From positions 1,810,501 through 1,874,500 of the forward strand of contig NZ_LT607750.1 of the NCBI RefSeq assembly GCF_900090235.1: a DNA stretch of 64,000 bases, written 5' to 3'. Each line of letters starts with the position of its first letter. Position 1 is the first letter of the stretch. Below, piece by piece: positions 26,526-35,117 of the stretch. Position numbers and translations under genes: made by a program. The notes beneath the pieces were generated by a model. That model was not told where the DNA came from and did no database searches. It was given only the letters and a program-made list of their open reading frames with translations. The DNA comes from Micromonospora echinaurantiaca. Its GTDB lineage: Bacteria; Actinomycetota; Actinomycetes; Mycobacteriales; Micromonosporaceae.

Positions 26526-27791
26526 CTACTTCGCGGTGCGCCGGGGGACGACCATCCTGGCGGTGTCGACCAGGGCGAGTCCGACCAGGCCGAGCGCCGG
26601 CAGCACGGTCAGCTGCCACAGTCCGGCGCCGGTCCAGCCGAGTCCGGCGACCAGCCGGGCGAAGAGCAGCCCGGAGAAGGCGGCGGCCACGTAGTAGGAG
26701 AGCATGAACAGGCCCGCGCCCCGCCCGACGTGTTCGGGACGCACCGCCCGCTGCATGGCGGTGGTGCAGTTGGTGAAGAGGAAGCCGCTGGCGAACGTGC
26801 CCATCAGGAAGGCGAGCGCGTACTGGGCCGGCGCCGAGGTCGCCACCTGGTAGGTGAAGAACGCGACGACCGACGTGGCGACGAAGGCGACGGCGAGCAG
26901 GTTGCGCTGGCTGACCCGGTCACCCAGCCAGCCGGCGGGCAGCGCCATCATCGCGCCGAAGCCGGAGAAGGACACGGCCAGGGCGGCCTGGCCGGCGCTG
27001 AACCCGAGCTCCTCGCGCAGGAACGTGGGGTAGAGGCCGAGGAAGCCGTAGAACACCAGCCCGGACACCGCGCAGGCGATGCCGAGCCCCAGGGTGTTGC
27101 GGTTGTACGGGCTCGCCGGGACGTGGTCGAAGCTGCCCGCCGTCCGAGCGGCGGCGCCGGTGACGGCCTCGGTCATCCGCTTGTCGACGGTCACGGCGAT
27201 GAGCAGGCACATCAGCAGGCCGGCCGCCGCGAAGACGAAGAACGGCCCGCGCCAGTCGCCCCACGCGGTGGCGATCTGCGTGCCGAGCAGCGGGCCGAGG
27301 AAGATGCCGGCGCCGAACGCGACCCCGACGACGCCGGCGGCGACGGCGCGGCGGTGGAAGAAGAAGGCGCCGATCACGGCGTAGAGCGCGGTGGCCTGCA
27401 CGCCCTCGCCGACGCCGGAGATCAGCCGGTACGCGCTCATGTCGGCGAAGCCGGCGGCGAGCGGGATCGCCAGCGTGCCGAGCGAGTACACCAGCACGCT
27501 GATCAGGATGATCGTCTTACGTGACAACCGGTCGACGAGGTAACCGGCCGGCAGCCCGGCCAGCGCCAGCCCGAGGGTGAAGCCGGTCGCCAGCAGGCCA
27601 CCCTGCTCCAGAGAGAAGCCGAACTCCTGCCGGATCTCCGGCAGCAGCGGGTAGAAGATCTGCCGATCCATCGCGTTGAGCAGGTACGAGGCGCAGAGCA
27701 CCGCGAAGCCGACGGCGACCGCGACCGGGGTCATCGTGGCGGTGGGTCGGGCGACCGGGGGCTCGGTCGGTTCCTGGAGTGTCTCAGTCAT
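26526..27791 (-). CDS. MFS transporter, probably importer of the regulon substrate
   Basis: A 421-residue, 12-helix MFS protein. Features: FAVLCASYLLNAMDRQIFYPLLPEIRQEF in helix 1 with the D-R pair seen in organic-acid symporters, the motif-A loop GYLVDRLSRKTI, and a second motif-A copy GWLGDRVSQRNL between helices 8 and 9. A membrane carrier for small organic or aromatic acids is likely. It is divergent from the IclR gene, and a copy of the GCGGAC-N4-GTCCG palindrome lies ~190 nt upstream. It therefore probably belongs to the same regulon as the dioxygenase operon. Confidence 0.85.
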   Translation of the reverse strand: MTETLQEPTEPPVARPTATMTPVAVAVGFAVLCASYLLNAMDRQIFYPLLPEIRQEFGFSLEQGGLLATGFTLGLALAGLPAGYLVDRLSRKTIILISVLVYSLGTLAIPLAAGFADMSAYRLISGVGEGVQATALYAVIGAFFFHRRAVAAGVVGVAFGAGIFLGPLLGTQIATAWGDWRGPFFVFAAAGLLMCLLIAVTVDKRMTEAVTGAAARTAGSFDHVPASPYNRNTLGLGIACAVSGLVFYGFLGLYPTFLREELGFSAGQAALAVSFSGFGAMMALPAGWLGDRVSQRNLLAVAFVATSVVAFFTYQVATSAPAQYALAFLMGTFASGFLFTNCTTAMQRAVRPEHVGRGAGLFMLSYYVAAAFSGLLFARLVAGLGWTGAGLWQLTVLPALGLVGLALVDTARMVVPRRTAK

Positions 27792-27980
27792 GTCTCCCCT
27801 TCCGGGTCGCGGGGACTGCGCGTCGTCCCGCGGTGAGGGTTCCGGGTGGGCGTGGCCGGTGGTCCCGGTGGGCGGGTGCTCCGGGACGACCGGCCGGACC
27901 GGCGGCCCGCGGGACGGGTTGCCGGACGCCGGGTCGTGCGGTGCCGGGTGCAGCGGGTCGGCGACCCCGACCTACGTGTT

Positions 27981-27996
27981 GCGGACGATTGTCCGT
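27981..27996. promoter_or_regulatory. IclR-type operator A
   Basis: GCGGAC-GATT-GTCCGT; one of four copies of the same palindrome (also 28103, 30559, 30751), here upstream of the MFS gene in the 413-nt divergent region 27792-28204, which has no gene of its own. Confidence 0.6.
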
Positions 27997-28101
27997 CTAG
28001 CGGTCGGATCGTCGCTGGCGTAACGATGAGCCCTTGCCGATGCAGTGTCAAGAGGCGAATTTTGATCGTGTGGTAACGCGGATTTGACCGATGGTCCGTC
28101 A

Positions 28102-28118
28102 TGCGGACACGGGTCCGC
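28102..28118. promoter_or_regulatory. IclR-type operator B
   Basis: TGCGGAC-ACGG-GTCCGC, 86 nt before the IclR start. A further GTCCG at 28094-28098 pairs with the same left arm. Confidence 0.65.
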
Positions 28119-28204
28119 CCGGCTACGCTCAGGGCGACGCGGGGCCGCTCCGGCGGGCGCCGCGCCGCATCCCCGCCGTGTTCGCCGAGCAGCAGGAGCC
28201 GCAG

Positions 28205-29014
28205 ATGCCCCGTCGTGACGACGACCCCAACTTCATCGAGGCGGTCGCCCGCGGGTTCGACGTCATCAAGGCGTTCCAGCCGCCCAAGCCGGTGATGACG
28301 CTGAGCGAGGTGGCGGCCGCGACCGGCCTGGCCCGCCCGACCGCGCGGCGGATCCTGCTGACCCTGGAGGCGTTGGGGTACGTCCGCCCGCTCACCGGCG
28401 GCTTCGCGCTGACCACCCGGGTGCTCGAACTCGGCCTGACCTACGTGCAGGCGATGGGGCTGTGGGACGTGGCCCGTCCGCACATGGAGCGGCTGGTCGC
28501 CCGCACCGGCGAGTCGTCCTCGATCGCCCAGCTGGACGGCTCCGACATCGTCTACGTCGCCCGGGTCGCGGTACCCAAGATCATCGCGCTGGCGGTGAGC
28601 ATCGGCACCCGTTTTCCCGCCCCGCAGACGTCCCTCGGCAAGGTGCTGCTGGCCGGGTTGGAGCCGGACGACCTCGACCGGCGGCTGGCCGAGCCGAGCC
28701 GGTCCGGGGTGGAGCCCCGCCGGACGTTCGACCGCGCGGAGCTGGATCGGACGCTGCGGGACGTGCGGGCGAAGGGCTGGTCGTTGACCGACCAGGAACT
28801 CGCCGCCGGCATCCGCTCGGTGGCCGCGCCGCTGCGCGACGGCGCCGGCAAGGTGATCGCCGCCCTGAACGTCACGGTGCACGCCGCCGAGACCCCGGTG
28901 GAGACGCTGGCCGAGGAGTACCTGCCGCTGCTCCTGCAGACCGCGAGCGACATCAGTGCCGACTTCGCGCTCTACGACGCGATCCCGCGTGTCCCGGCGC
29001 TCTCCGCGTCCTGA
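28205..29014 (+). CDS. IclR family regulator (PcaR/PobR-like)
   Basis: 269 residues from ATG 28205, behind CAGGAG. The N-terminal winged helix (FIEAVARGFDVIKAFQ, MTLSEVAAATGLARPTARRILLTLEALGYV) is followed by a GAF-like effector domain (SSSIAQLDGSDIVYVARV, RFPAPQTSLGKVLLAGL, DQELAAGIRSVAAPLRDGAGKVIAALNVTVHA). This subfamily governs aromatic-acid catabolism and binds ring-derived ligands. The repeated palindrome before its own gene and three neighbouring units makes autoregulation plus control of 26526-35005 likely. Confidence 0.92.
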   Translation: MPRRDDDPNFIEAVARGFDVIKAFQPPKPVMTLSEVAAATGLARPTARRILLTLEALGYVRPLTGGFALTTRVLELGLTYVQAMGLWDVARPHMERLVARTGESSSIAQLDGSDIVYVARVAVPKIIALAVSIGTRFPAPQTSLGKVLLAGLEPDDLDRRLAEPSRSGVEPRRTFDRAELDRTLRDVRAKGWSLTDQELAAGIRSVAAPLRDGAGKVIAALNVTVHAAETPVETLAEEYLPLLLQTASDISADFALYDAIPRVPALSAS

Positions 29015-29056
29015 GAGGTCACCGTCCGCGTTCGGGCGCCGGCCACCCCCGGCCGG

Positions 29057-30529
29057 TCAGTGCTTCCAGCGCGCCGCGCCGGCGTCCCACTCGGTGTACG
29101 TGTAGGGGTTCTCCTGGATCTTGGTCTCCGGGATGTCCGGGTTCATGCCCTTGAGCCACGCCTCCTCGCCCAGCTCGCCGATCAGGTAGTCGACCGTCTG
29201 CTCCACGCTGTGCCGGGCCTTGGCGAGGTCGACGCCAACCAGTCGGTGATCGTGCTTGACCACCCGCCCGTTCACCACGACGGTGTGCACGTCACCGCGT
29301 TGGGCCTGGAACGCGACGTGACCGTAGGGGTTGAGGATCGGGAACATCACCGGCGACCGGTCGTTCTTGATCAGGACGAGGTCGGCCTTCTTGCCCGGCT
29401 CCAGGCTGCCCACCACGGCGTCCAGGCCGAGTGCCCGGCTGCCGCCCCGGGTGGCCCAGTCCACCACCTGCTCGGCGCGGAGCCGGCAGTGGGTCACGGT
29501 GTCCTGGCGGGTGTGCGCCTCCAGGTGCTCGCGGGAGCGGTCGGCGCCGAGGGTGGTGCGCATCGCGGAGAACAGGTCGCCGCTCCACCAGACGCTGGTG
29601 TCCATCGACAGTGACACCGGGATGTCGTGGTGACACAGCTGCCAGGTGGGTGGATACCCCTGGCCGGCGCTCTGCTCGCTCTCGGTGGACACCGACACCG
29701 AGCCGCCGGTGGCGGCGATGCGGTGGTACGAGTCGGCGGTCAACGTGGCGGCGTGCACGTACACGGTGGACGGGGTCATGAAACCGTGCTCGTGCATCAG
29801 CCGGATGCCGTCGTCGTTGGTGGCGCCCCAGACGCCGGCGTGGGTGGTGACCGCGACGTCGAGTTCCCGGGCGACCTCGAACGCCGCCTTCTCCGGGAAG
29901 TTCGGGTCGCCGGTGACGTCGAAGGCCAGCTGGAAGCCGAGCATGTCGTCGCGGCTGTGGAAGCGGCGGCCGACGAAGTCGCGGAACTCCGGACTGGTCG
30001 CCCACTCCCACGGGCCCTGCTGGATGTTGCCGTAGGCCAGCACGAACCGGCCCGGCACCTCCCGCAGGGCGTCCACCGCGGCGTCGGCGTGCTGGGTGGT
30101 CTGCAGGCCGTGCGACCAGTCCACGGTCGTGGTGACCCCGGCGTCGATCGCCTCGATGGCGGCGAGCAGGTTGCCGGCGTACACGTCTTCGGGCCGGAAG
30201 AGCCGGCCGGACTCCAGGTAGTACCAGACGAAGTACTGGGTGAGCGTCCAGTCCGCGCCGTAGCCGCGCATCGCGGTCTGCCACATGTGCCGGTGCGTGT
30301 CGATCATGCCGGGCATGAGGATGCCGCCGGACGCGTCGATCTCGACGGCGCCCTCGGGGGCGGCCAGCCCGACGCCGATCTCGGCGATACGCTCGCCCAC
30401 CACCAGGACGTCGGCGCCGGGCAGCACCCGGTGCGCGTCGTCCATGGTGAGGACCAGTGCGTCGCGGAACAGGACCGGACGGCCAGGCTCCGGGCTCGGC
30501 CCCGCCGAGCCGGGTTCGCTTGCGCTCAT
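29057..30529 (-). CDS. Amidohydrolase (ATZ/TRZ, 8-oxoguanine deaminase-like)
   Basis: A 490-residue metal-dependent hydrolase. ATG 30529 lies 9 nt after GGGGAG. Metal motif IDTHRHMWQTAMRG (HxH on strand 1), VTTHAGVWGATNDDG and VHAATLTADSYHR (later His ligands), SMDTSVWWSGDLF (Asp), and the composite beta-domain VVGSLEPGKKADLVLI near the end. This subtype III family deaminates or dechlorinates N-containing rings. In context it may remove an amino group or open a ring of the compound processed by the adjacent operon. Divergent from the CoA-transferase operon and preceded by operator C. Confidence 0.85.
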   Translation of the reverse strand: MSASEPGSAGPSPEPGRPVLFRDALVLTMDDAHRVLPGADVLVVGERIAEIGVGLAAPEGAVEIDASGGILMPGMIDTHRHMWQTAMRGYGADWTLTQYFVWYYLESGRLFRPEDVYAGNLLAAIEAIDAGVTTTVDWSHGLQTTQHADAAVDALREVPGRFVLAYGNIQQGPWEWATSPEFRDFVGRRFHSRDDMLGFQLAFDVTGDPNFPEKAAFEVARELDVAVTTHAGVWGATNDDGIRLMHEHGFMTPSTVYVHAATLTADSYHRIAATGGSVSVSTESEQSAGQGYPPTWQLCHHDIPVSLSMDTSVWWSGDLFSAMRTTLGADRSREHLEAHTRQDTVTHCRLRAEQVVDWATRGGSRALGLDAVVGSLEPGKKADLVLIKNDRSPVMFPILNPYGHVAFQAQRGDVHTVVVNGRVVKHDHRLVGVDLAKARHSVEQTVDYLIGELGEEAWLKGMNPDIPETKIQENPYTYTEWDAGAARWKH

Positions 30530-30558
30530 TGCAGTCAACTCCCCACGTCTCCGGGGCG

Positions 30559-30583
30559 GCGGACAGTAGTCCGTATAACGGAC
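30559..30583 (-). promoter_or_regulatory. IclR-type operator C at the amidohydrolase promoter
   Basis: GCGGAC-AGTA-GTCCGT at 30559-30574 overlaps GTCCGT-ATA-ACGGAC at 30569-30583. On the minus strand a TTGCGC and TTATAC pair with 18-nt spacing places the -10 inside the second palindrome. The site is ~30 nt before the gene. Confidence 0.6.
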
Positions 30584-30713
30584 AGTCCCTGGGTTGGCGC
30601 AAGTCTGTTGCGCACCCAGGTGGGTGTCAAGACGTCTCCGGGGAGTTCGTGCACCATTCGTACGCCTCCCGGACGACCCGCTTCGTTACCGGGTTCTTCC
30701 GGCCGACACCCGG

Positions 30714-30743
30714 TTGACAGCGACTCGACGCGGCTTCGATACT
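30714..30743 (+). promoter_or_regulatory. Promoter of the CoA-transferase/dioxygenase operon
   Basis: TTGACA (30714-30719), 18 nt, GATACT (30738-30743): the same hexamers and spacing as the xylanase promoter. The predicted start falls at ~30750, inside operator D. Confidence 0.65.
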
Positions 30744-30749
30744 CAGTCC

Positions 30750-30767
30750 TGCGGACGGATGTCCGCA
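30750..30767. promoter_or_regulatory. IclR-type operator D
   Basis: Perfect 18-bp palindrome-type site TGCGGAC-GGAT-GTCCGCA at the predicted +1 of the operon; the best of the four copies. Confidence 0.7.
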
Positions 30768-30785
30768 TGACGGTCAGGAGTGGAT

Positions 30786-31979
30786 GTGGCAACGCCGGAG
30801 CGGAACGACGGCACGGACCCGGGACGAGCGAGCGGTCCGTTGGCCGGCATACTGGTCGCCGACTTCTCGCGCATCCTGGCCGGGCCGTACGCCACCATGC
30901 TCCTCGCCGACCTCGGCGCCGAGGTGGTCAAGGTGGAGAGCCCGGCCGGCGACGACACCCGCACCTGGATGCCGCCGGTACGCGACGACGTCTCGACGTA
31001 CTACCTCGGGATCAACCGCAACAAGCGGTCGATCGCCCTGGACCTGCGCGCCCCGGACGACCTGGCGGTGGCCCAGCGGCTCGCCGCCCGGGCCGACGTG
31101 CTCATCGAGAACTTCAAGCCGGGCGGGCTGCGCCGGTTCGAGCTGGACTACGCGTCGGTGGCGGCCGGCAACCCCGGCGTCGTCTACGCCTCGATCAGCG
31201 GCTTCGGCACCGGCCCGGGCGCCGCACTGCCCGGCTACGACCTGATGGTGCAGGCCATCTCCGGCCTGATGAGCCTGACCGGGGACCCGGACGGCTCGCC
31301 CTACCGGGCCGGCATCTCGGTGTTCGACGTGATGACCGGGATGCACGCCACCATCGGCATCCTCGCCGCGCTGCACCACCGCGGCGCATCCGGCCGGGGG
31401 CAGCACGTCGAGGTGAACCTGCTGTCCTCGGCGCTGTCCGGCCTGGTCAACCACAGCAGCGCGTACGTGGCCGGGGGAGTGGTGCCCTACCGGATGGGCA
31501 ACGCCCACCCGAGCCTGTTCCCGTACGAGCCGCTGCCCACCGCCGACGGCGAACTCATCGTCATCGCCGGCAACGACAGCCAGTTCGCCAAGCTGTGCGC
31601 GGTGCTCGGCGTCCCCGAACTGGTCGACGACCCGCGATTCGGGCGCAACCAGGACCGCACCGCCAACCGCGAACAGTTGCGCCCGCTGCTGGTCGACCGG
31701 CTGCGCACCCGCTCGAAGGACGACTGGTTCCGGGCGCTGATCGCCGCCGGGGTGCCGTGCGCCCCGATCAACACGATCGACGGCGGCGTGGCGCTCGCCG
31801 CCGAACTCGGCCTGGAACCGGTGGTCAGCGTCGGCGACGGCGACCGCGCCGTGCCGAGCGTGCGCAACCCGATCACCTTCTCGGCGACCCCGCCGCGCTA
31901 CCAGCTACCGCCGCCGGGCCTCGACGAACACGGCGCCGAGATCCGCAAGTGGCTGTCCGAGGAGCAGGAGGACCAGTGA
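30786..31979 (+). CDS. CaiB/BaiF (family III) CoA-transferase
   Basis: About 397 residues. GTG 30786 follows AGGAG by 5 nt (an in-frame GTG at 30780 overlaps that box). Family III signature: GILVADFSRILAGPYATMLLADLGAEVVKVE, NRNKRSIALDL, DVLIENFKPG, SISGFG, and the catalytic Asp in PGYDLMVQAISG, then GQHVEVNLL. It moves CoA between acyl-CoA and a carboxylic acid, or activates an acid for cleavage. First gene of a five-gene operon with 4-nt overlaps. With the next gene (citrate-synthase fold) it could activate and cleave a citrate-like intermediate. Confidence 0.9.
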   Translation: MATPERNDGTDPGRASGPLAGILVADFSRILAGPYATMLLADLGAEVVKVESPAGDDTRTWMPPVRDDVSTYYLGINRNKRSIALDLRAPDDLAVAQRLAARADVLIENFKPGGLRRFELDYASVAAGNPGVVYASISGFGTGPGAALPGYDLMVQAISGLMSLTGDPDGSPYRAGISVFDVMTGMHATIGILAALHHRGASGRGQHVEVNLLSSALSGLVNHSSAYVAGGVVPYRMGNAHPSLFPYEPLPTADGELIVIAGNDSQFAKLCAVLGVPELVDDPRFGRNQDRTANREQLRPLLVDRLRTRSKDDWFRALIAAGVPCAPINTIDGGVALAAELGLEPVVSVGDGDRAVPSVRNPITFSATPPRYQLPPPGLDEHGAEIRKWLSEEQEDQ

Positions 31980-32761
31980 CCACCTTCCCGACGGCGATCG
32001 GCACCTCCGACGCGGACAGCATCCGCCTGCTCGGCCAGGACCTGGCCGCCGACCTGATGGGGCAGGTCGGCTTCGGCGAGCTCGCGTTCTGGCTCGTCGC
32101 GCGGCGCCGCCCCACCCCGTCCGAGGTGCGGGTCTTCGAGGCGGTGCTGGTCGCGCTGGCCGACCACGGCTTCACCCCGACCGCCATCGCCGCCCGGCTG
32201 ACGTACCTCAGCGCCCCGGAATCCCTGCAGGGGGCACTGGCTGCCGGGCTGCTCGGCGGCGGCTCCCGCTTCCTGGGCGTCACCGAGGACTGCGGGCGCT
32301 TCCTCGCCGGCACCCTGGCCGGCGTGGACGGGCCGCTGCCCACCGACGACGCCGGTTGGGACGCGCTGGCGCTGACCGCCGTCGGCGCGGCGCGTGCCGA
32401 GCGCCGGTTCGTGCCCGGCCTGGGTCACCCGGTGCACAAGGTCCAGGACCCGCGTACGCCGGTGCTCATCCGCATCGCCGACGAGGAGAAGCTGCGCGGG
32501 CCGCACCTGCGGCTGTTCGAGGCGATCGGCCGGGTCCACCCGCGGGTGCTGGGCCGTACCCTCCCGCTCAACGGCGCCGGGGTCTGCGGCGCCGCGCTCG
32601 CCGACCTGGGGCTGCCGGTCGACCTGCTACGCGGGTTCGCGCTGCTGGCCCGCGCCGCCGGCCTGCTCGGGCACCTGGCCGAGGAACGCCGCAACCCGAT
32701 CGGCATGGACGTCTACCTGACCGTCGACCGCAACGCCACCAACACCCCCGATCCCGCCTGA
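31976..32761 (+). CDS. Citryl-CoA-lyase-like (citrate synthase family) protein
   Basis: A 261-residue short form of citrate synthase, GTG 31976 overlapping the previous stop. Visible active-site motifs are FVPGLGHPVHKVQDPRTP (the GHxVxK-x2-DPR motif with its catalytic His) and NGAGVCGAALADLGLP followed by GLLGHLAEE (late His/Glu pair). Small proteins of this family typically catalyse C-C cleavage of citryl-CoA or (S)-malyl-like CoA thioesters rather than citrate synthesis. Paired with the CoA-transferase it suggests a CoA-dependent retro-aldol/Claisen step after ring cleavage. Confidence 0.85.
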   Translation: MTTFPTAIGTSDADSIRLLGQDLAADLMGQVGFGELAFWLVARRRPTPSEVRVFEAVLVALADHGFTPTAIAARLTYLSAPESLQGALAAGLLGGGSRFLGVTEDCGRFLAGTLAGVDGPLPTDDAGWDALALTAVGAARAERRFVPGLGHPVHKVQDPRTPVLIRIADEEKLRGPHLRLFEAIGRVHPRVLGRTLPLNGAGVCGAALADLGLPVDLLRGFALLARAAGLLGHLAEERRNPIGMDVYLTVDRNATNTPDPA

Positions 32762-32772
32762 GAGGAGCCGTC

Positions 32773-33639
32773 ATGGCCGAACTGGCCGCGGTCATCGCCT
32801 CGACCCACCACCCCTTCTACTACCGGGCCAGCACCGCGCAGGGCGAGGACCGGCCGGCCTTCGCCGACGAGTGGGTACGCAAGATCACTGCCTTCCGCGA
32901 GACGCTGACCCGGGCCAACCCGGACGTGCTCGTCATGGTCGGCTCCGACCACTTCCACCAGCTCTGGCTGGACAACATGCCGCAGTTCCTCATCGGCAAG
33001 GCGCCGTTCTACGACGCGAACTGGTACAACGAGGAACGCGAGTTCGGCCTGCCCCGGATGCTGCTCAAGGGCCAGGAGGACCTGTCCGGCTACCTGCTGC
33101 GGGAGGGCCTCGACGCCGGCTTCGACCTGGCGTTCAGCAACGAGCTGCGGATCGACCACAGCATCACCTGCCCGATCATCACCCTGCGGCCGGAGGCCGA
33201 CCTGCCGATCGTGCCGGTGTACACCAACATCTTTGCCCCGCCGCTGCCGCAGCCGAAGCGCTTCGTGCAGCTGGGCAGGACGATCCGGGAGCTGATCGAG
33301 TCCTGGCCGAGCGACCAGCGGGTCGCGGTCATCGGCACCGGGCACCTGTCGCTGGAACTGGGCGGGCCACGCCAGTTCGGCGAGCACGGCCCGGACCCGG
33401 AGTTCGACCGCAGGGCGGTGGAGTGGATCGCCAGCGGCGACCTGGAGGGCTGCCTGTCCGAGGTCACCCTGGACAGCCTGCACGCCCCCGGCAACGCCAC
33501 CCACGGCTTCATGGACTTCATGCTGATGATGGGCGTCGCGGGCGAGGGCGCGAAGGCCGACTACGTGGACACCCTCGACCTGTTCCACACCATGGAGGCC
33601 TACTTCACCTGGTACCCGAAGGGAGCGCCGGCGGCATGA
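32773..33639 (+). CDS. Class III extradiol ring-cleavage dioxygenase, catalytic (LigB-type) subunit
   Basis: A 288-residue Fe(II) dioxygenase of the LigB superfamily, ATG behind GAGGAG. Metal and active-site features: ASTHHPFYY near the start (first His), DVLVMVGSDHFHQLW (His/His), RIDHSITCPIITLRP (acid-base His), IGTGHLSLELGG and ATHGFMDFMLMMG near the C-terminus. It inserts O2 next to the diol of a catechol-type acid such as protocatechuate or gallate, giving a muconate semialdehyde-type product. The separate small subunit is encoded next, as in LigAB. Confidence 0.92.
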   Translation: MAELAAVIASTHHPFYYRASTAQGEDRPAFADEWVRKITAFRETLTRANPDVLVMVGSDHFHQLWLDNMPQFLIGKAPFYDANWYNEEREFGLPRMLLKGQEDLSGYLLREGLDAGFDLAFSNELRIDHSITCPIITLRPEADLPIVPVYTNIFAPPLPQPKRFVQLGRTIRELIESWPSDQRVAVIGTGHLSLELGGPRQFGEHGPDPEFDRRAVEWIASGDLEGCLSEVTLDSLHAPGNATHGFMDFMLMMGVAGEGAKADYVDTLDLFHTMEAYFTWYPKGAPAA

Positions 33640-33998
33640 GCAAGTACCTGCTGAACAAGTTCCTCTACACCGTCGACCGCGACCCCGAGCTGGTGGAGCG
33701 CTACCGCGACGACCCGCAAGGCACGGTGACCTGGTGGGAGGCCGAGCGGGCCAACCAGATCCTCAACTGCCACGTCCCCGAGGCCAGCACCTGGCTGCGC
33801 TTCACCGACGAGGAACGCGAGGCGCTCACCGGGCACGACTACGTGCGGCTGTTCGCCCTGGGCGCGCACCCGTTCCTGACGCTGACCCTGTTCATCGCCA
33901 TGTTCGAACGCGACCACGCCGAACCGCTGAGCTTCCAGAAGGAGTACGCGCGGCGGCTCGCGCACTTCTCGCTGCCCTACCCGGACATCGCCACCTGA
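33636..33998 (+). CDS. Class III extradiol dioxygenase small (LigA-type) subunit
   Basis: 120 residues from ATG 33636 (ATGA overlap). An all-helical LigA-like protein: YLLNKFLYTVDRDPELVERYRDD, LRFTDEEREALTGHDYVRLFALGAHPFLTLTLF. LigA packs over the LigB active site and shapes substrate entry. Its stop overlaps the next start (TGATG). Confidence 0.9.
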   Translation: MSKYLLNKFLYTVDRDPELVERYRDDPQGTVTWWEAERANQILNCHVPEASTWLRFTDEEREALTGHDYVRLFALGAHPFLTLTLFIAMFERDHAEPLSFQKEYARRLAHFSLPYPDIAT

Positions 33999-35005
33999 TG
34001 CGCGCCGCGGTCATCACCGAGTGCGGCCGACCGCCCGTCGTGGTACGCCGGGAACCGCCCCGGCCGGCCGACGGGCAGCTGCGGGTGGCGGTCGCCGCAG
34101 CGCCCATCACCCCGCTCGACGTGCTGTGCGGGACCGGCACCTCGTACTTCGGGGCGCCGGCCGTGCCGTACGTGCCCGGCGTGCAGGGGGTGGGCCGGCT
34201 GGACGACGGCACCCCGGTCTGGTTCTCCACCACCGCCGGGATGCGTCCCGGCGACGGCAGCATGGCCGACTACTGCGTCGTCCCGGCGGCCGACGTGGTG
34301 CCGCTGCCCGACGACGTCGACCACACGCTCGTCGCCGCCCTCGGCCTCTCGGCGGTCGCCGCCTGGATGGCGCTGACCTGGCGGGGTGAGCTGCGTCCGG
34401 GCGAGCAGGTGCTGGTGCTCGGCGCCGGAGGCGTGGTCGGGCAGGTCGCCCTGCAGGTGGCGCGGCTGCACGGCGCCCGCCGCGTCGTCGCCGCCTGCCG
34501 CTCCGCCGCCGCCCAGGAACGGGCCCGCCGGCTGGGCGCGGACGCCGTGGTCGCGCTCGGCGCGGGCGACGACGTGGCGTCGCTCGCGGCGCGGCTCACC
34601 GAGGCGTGCGACGGGCCGGTGGACGTCGTGCTCGACCCGCTGTTCGGGGTGCCGGCCGCCGCGGCACTGCGTACCCTCGCCGCCCACGGCCGGCTGGTCA
34701 ACCTGGGCAGCTCGGCGGGGGAGCGGGCCCCGTTCGACTCGGCGACCCTGCGCAGCCGGTCGCTGCGGATCCTCGGCTACACCAACAACGAGCTGACCAG
34801 CGAGCAGAAGGCAGGGGCACTGCAAACGGTCGCCGACCACGCCGCCGCCGGCCGACTGGTCCTCGACTACACGACCAGCCCGCTCGCCGAGGCGGCCGAG
34901 GCCTGGACGCGGCAGGCCGGCGGGCACGCCACCCGCCGCATCGTGCTGACCGCCGACGGAGAGCCGGGCCGCTCCCTGACGGCTGCGCCGGGCCGCGACA
35001 CCTGA
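33998..35005 (+). CDS. MDR-family alcohol dehydrogenase/quinone oxidoreductase
   Basis: A 335-residue zinc-free medium-chain reductase, last gene of the operon. The GroES-like domain has APITPLDVLCGTGTSYFGAP and VPYVPGVQGVGRLDDG; the Rossmann motif is VLVLGAGGVVGQVALQVARLHGA, followed by VVAACRSAAAQERARRLGADAV. It likely oxidises or reduces a pathway intermediate with NAD(P)H. It ends before a 15-bp hairpin. The product has a short disordered C-terminal tail. Confidence 0.88.
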   Translation: MRAAVITECGRPPVVVRREPPRPADGQLRVAVAAAPITPLDVLCGTGTSYFGAPAVPYVPGVQGVGRLDDGTPVWFSTTAGMRPGDGSMADYCVVPAADVVPLPDDVDHTLVAALGLSAVAAWMALTWRGELRPGEQVLVLGAGGVVGQVALQVARLHGARRVVAACRSAAAQERARRLGADAVVALGAGDDVASLAARLTEACDGPVDVVLDPLFGVPAAAALRTLAAHGRLVNLGSSAGERAPFDSATLRSRSLRILGYTNNELTSEQKAGALQTVADHAAAGRLVLDYTTSPLAEAAEAWTRQAGGHATRRIVLTADGEPGRSLTAAPGRDT

Positions 35006-35068
35006 TGTCCGCGCACCTCGCGGCACTTCCGGGGCACCCCGGCGCGGATCGACCTGCCTGCGGCGCCG

Positions 35069-35104
35069 GATGCCTCGGCGTCACGACGATGACGCCGAGG
35101 CATC
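35069..35104. terminator. Operon-end hairpin
   Basis: GATGCCTCGGCGTCA (35069-35083) and its exact complement (35090-35104), 6-nt loop, between the convergent operon and epoxide hydrolase genes. Confidence 0.8.
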
Positions 35105-35117
35105 GTCTCCGCACGCC

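Noticed and set aside
30786..35005. Complete LigIJKC protocatechuate 4,5-pathway
   Set aside because: Only the dioxygenase subunits are recognisable; the hydrolase, hydratase and aldolase genes were not found in the window.
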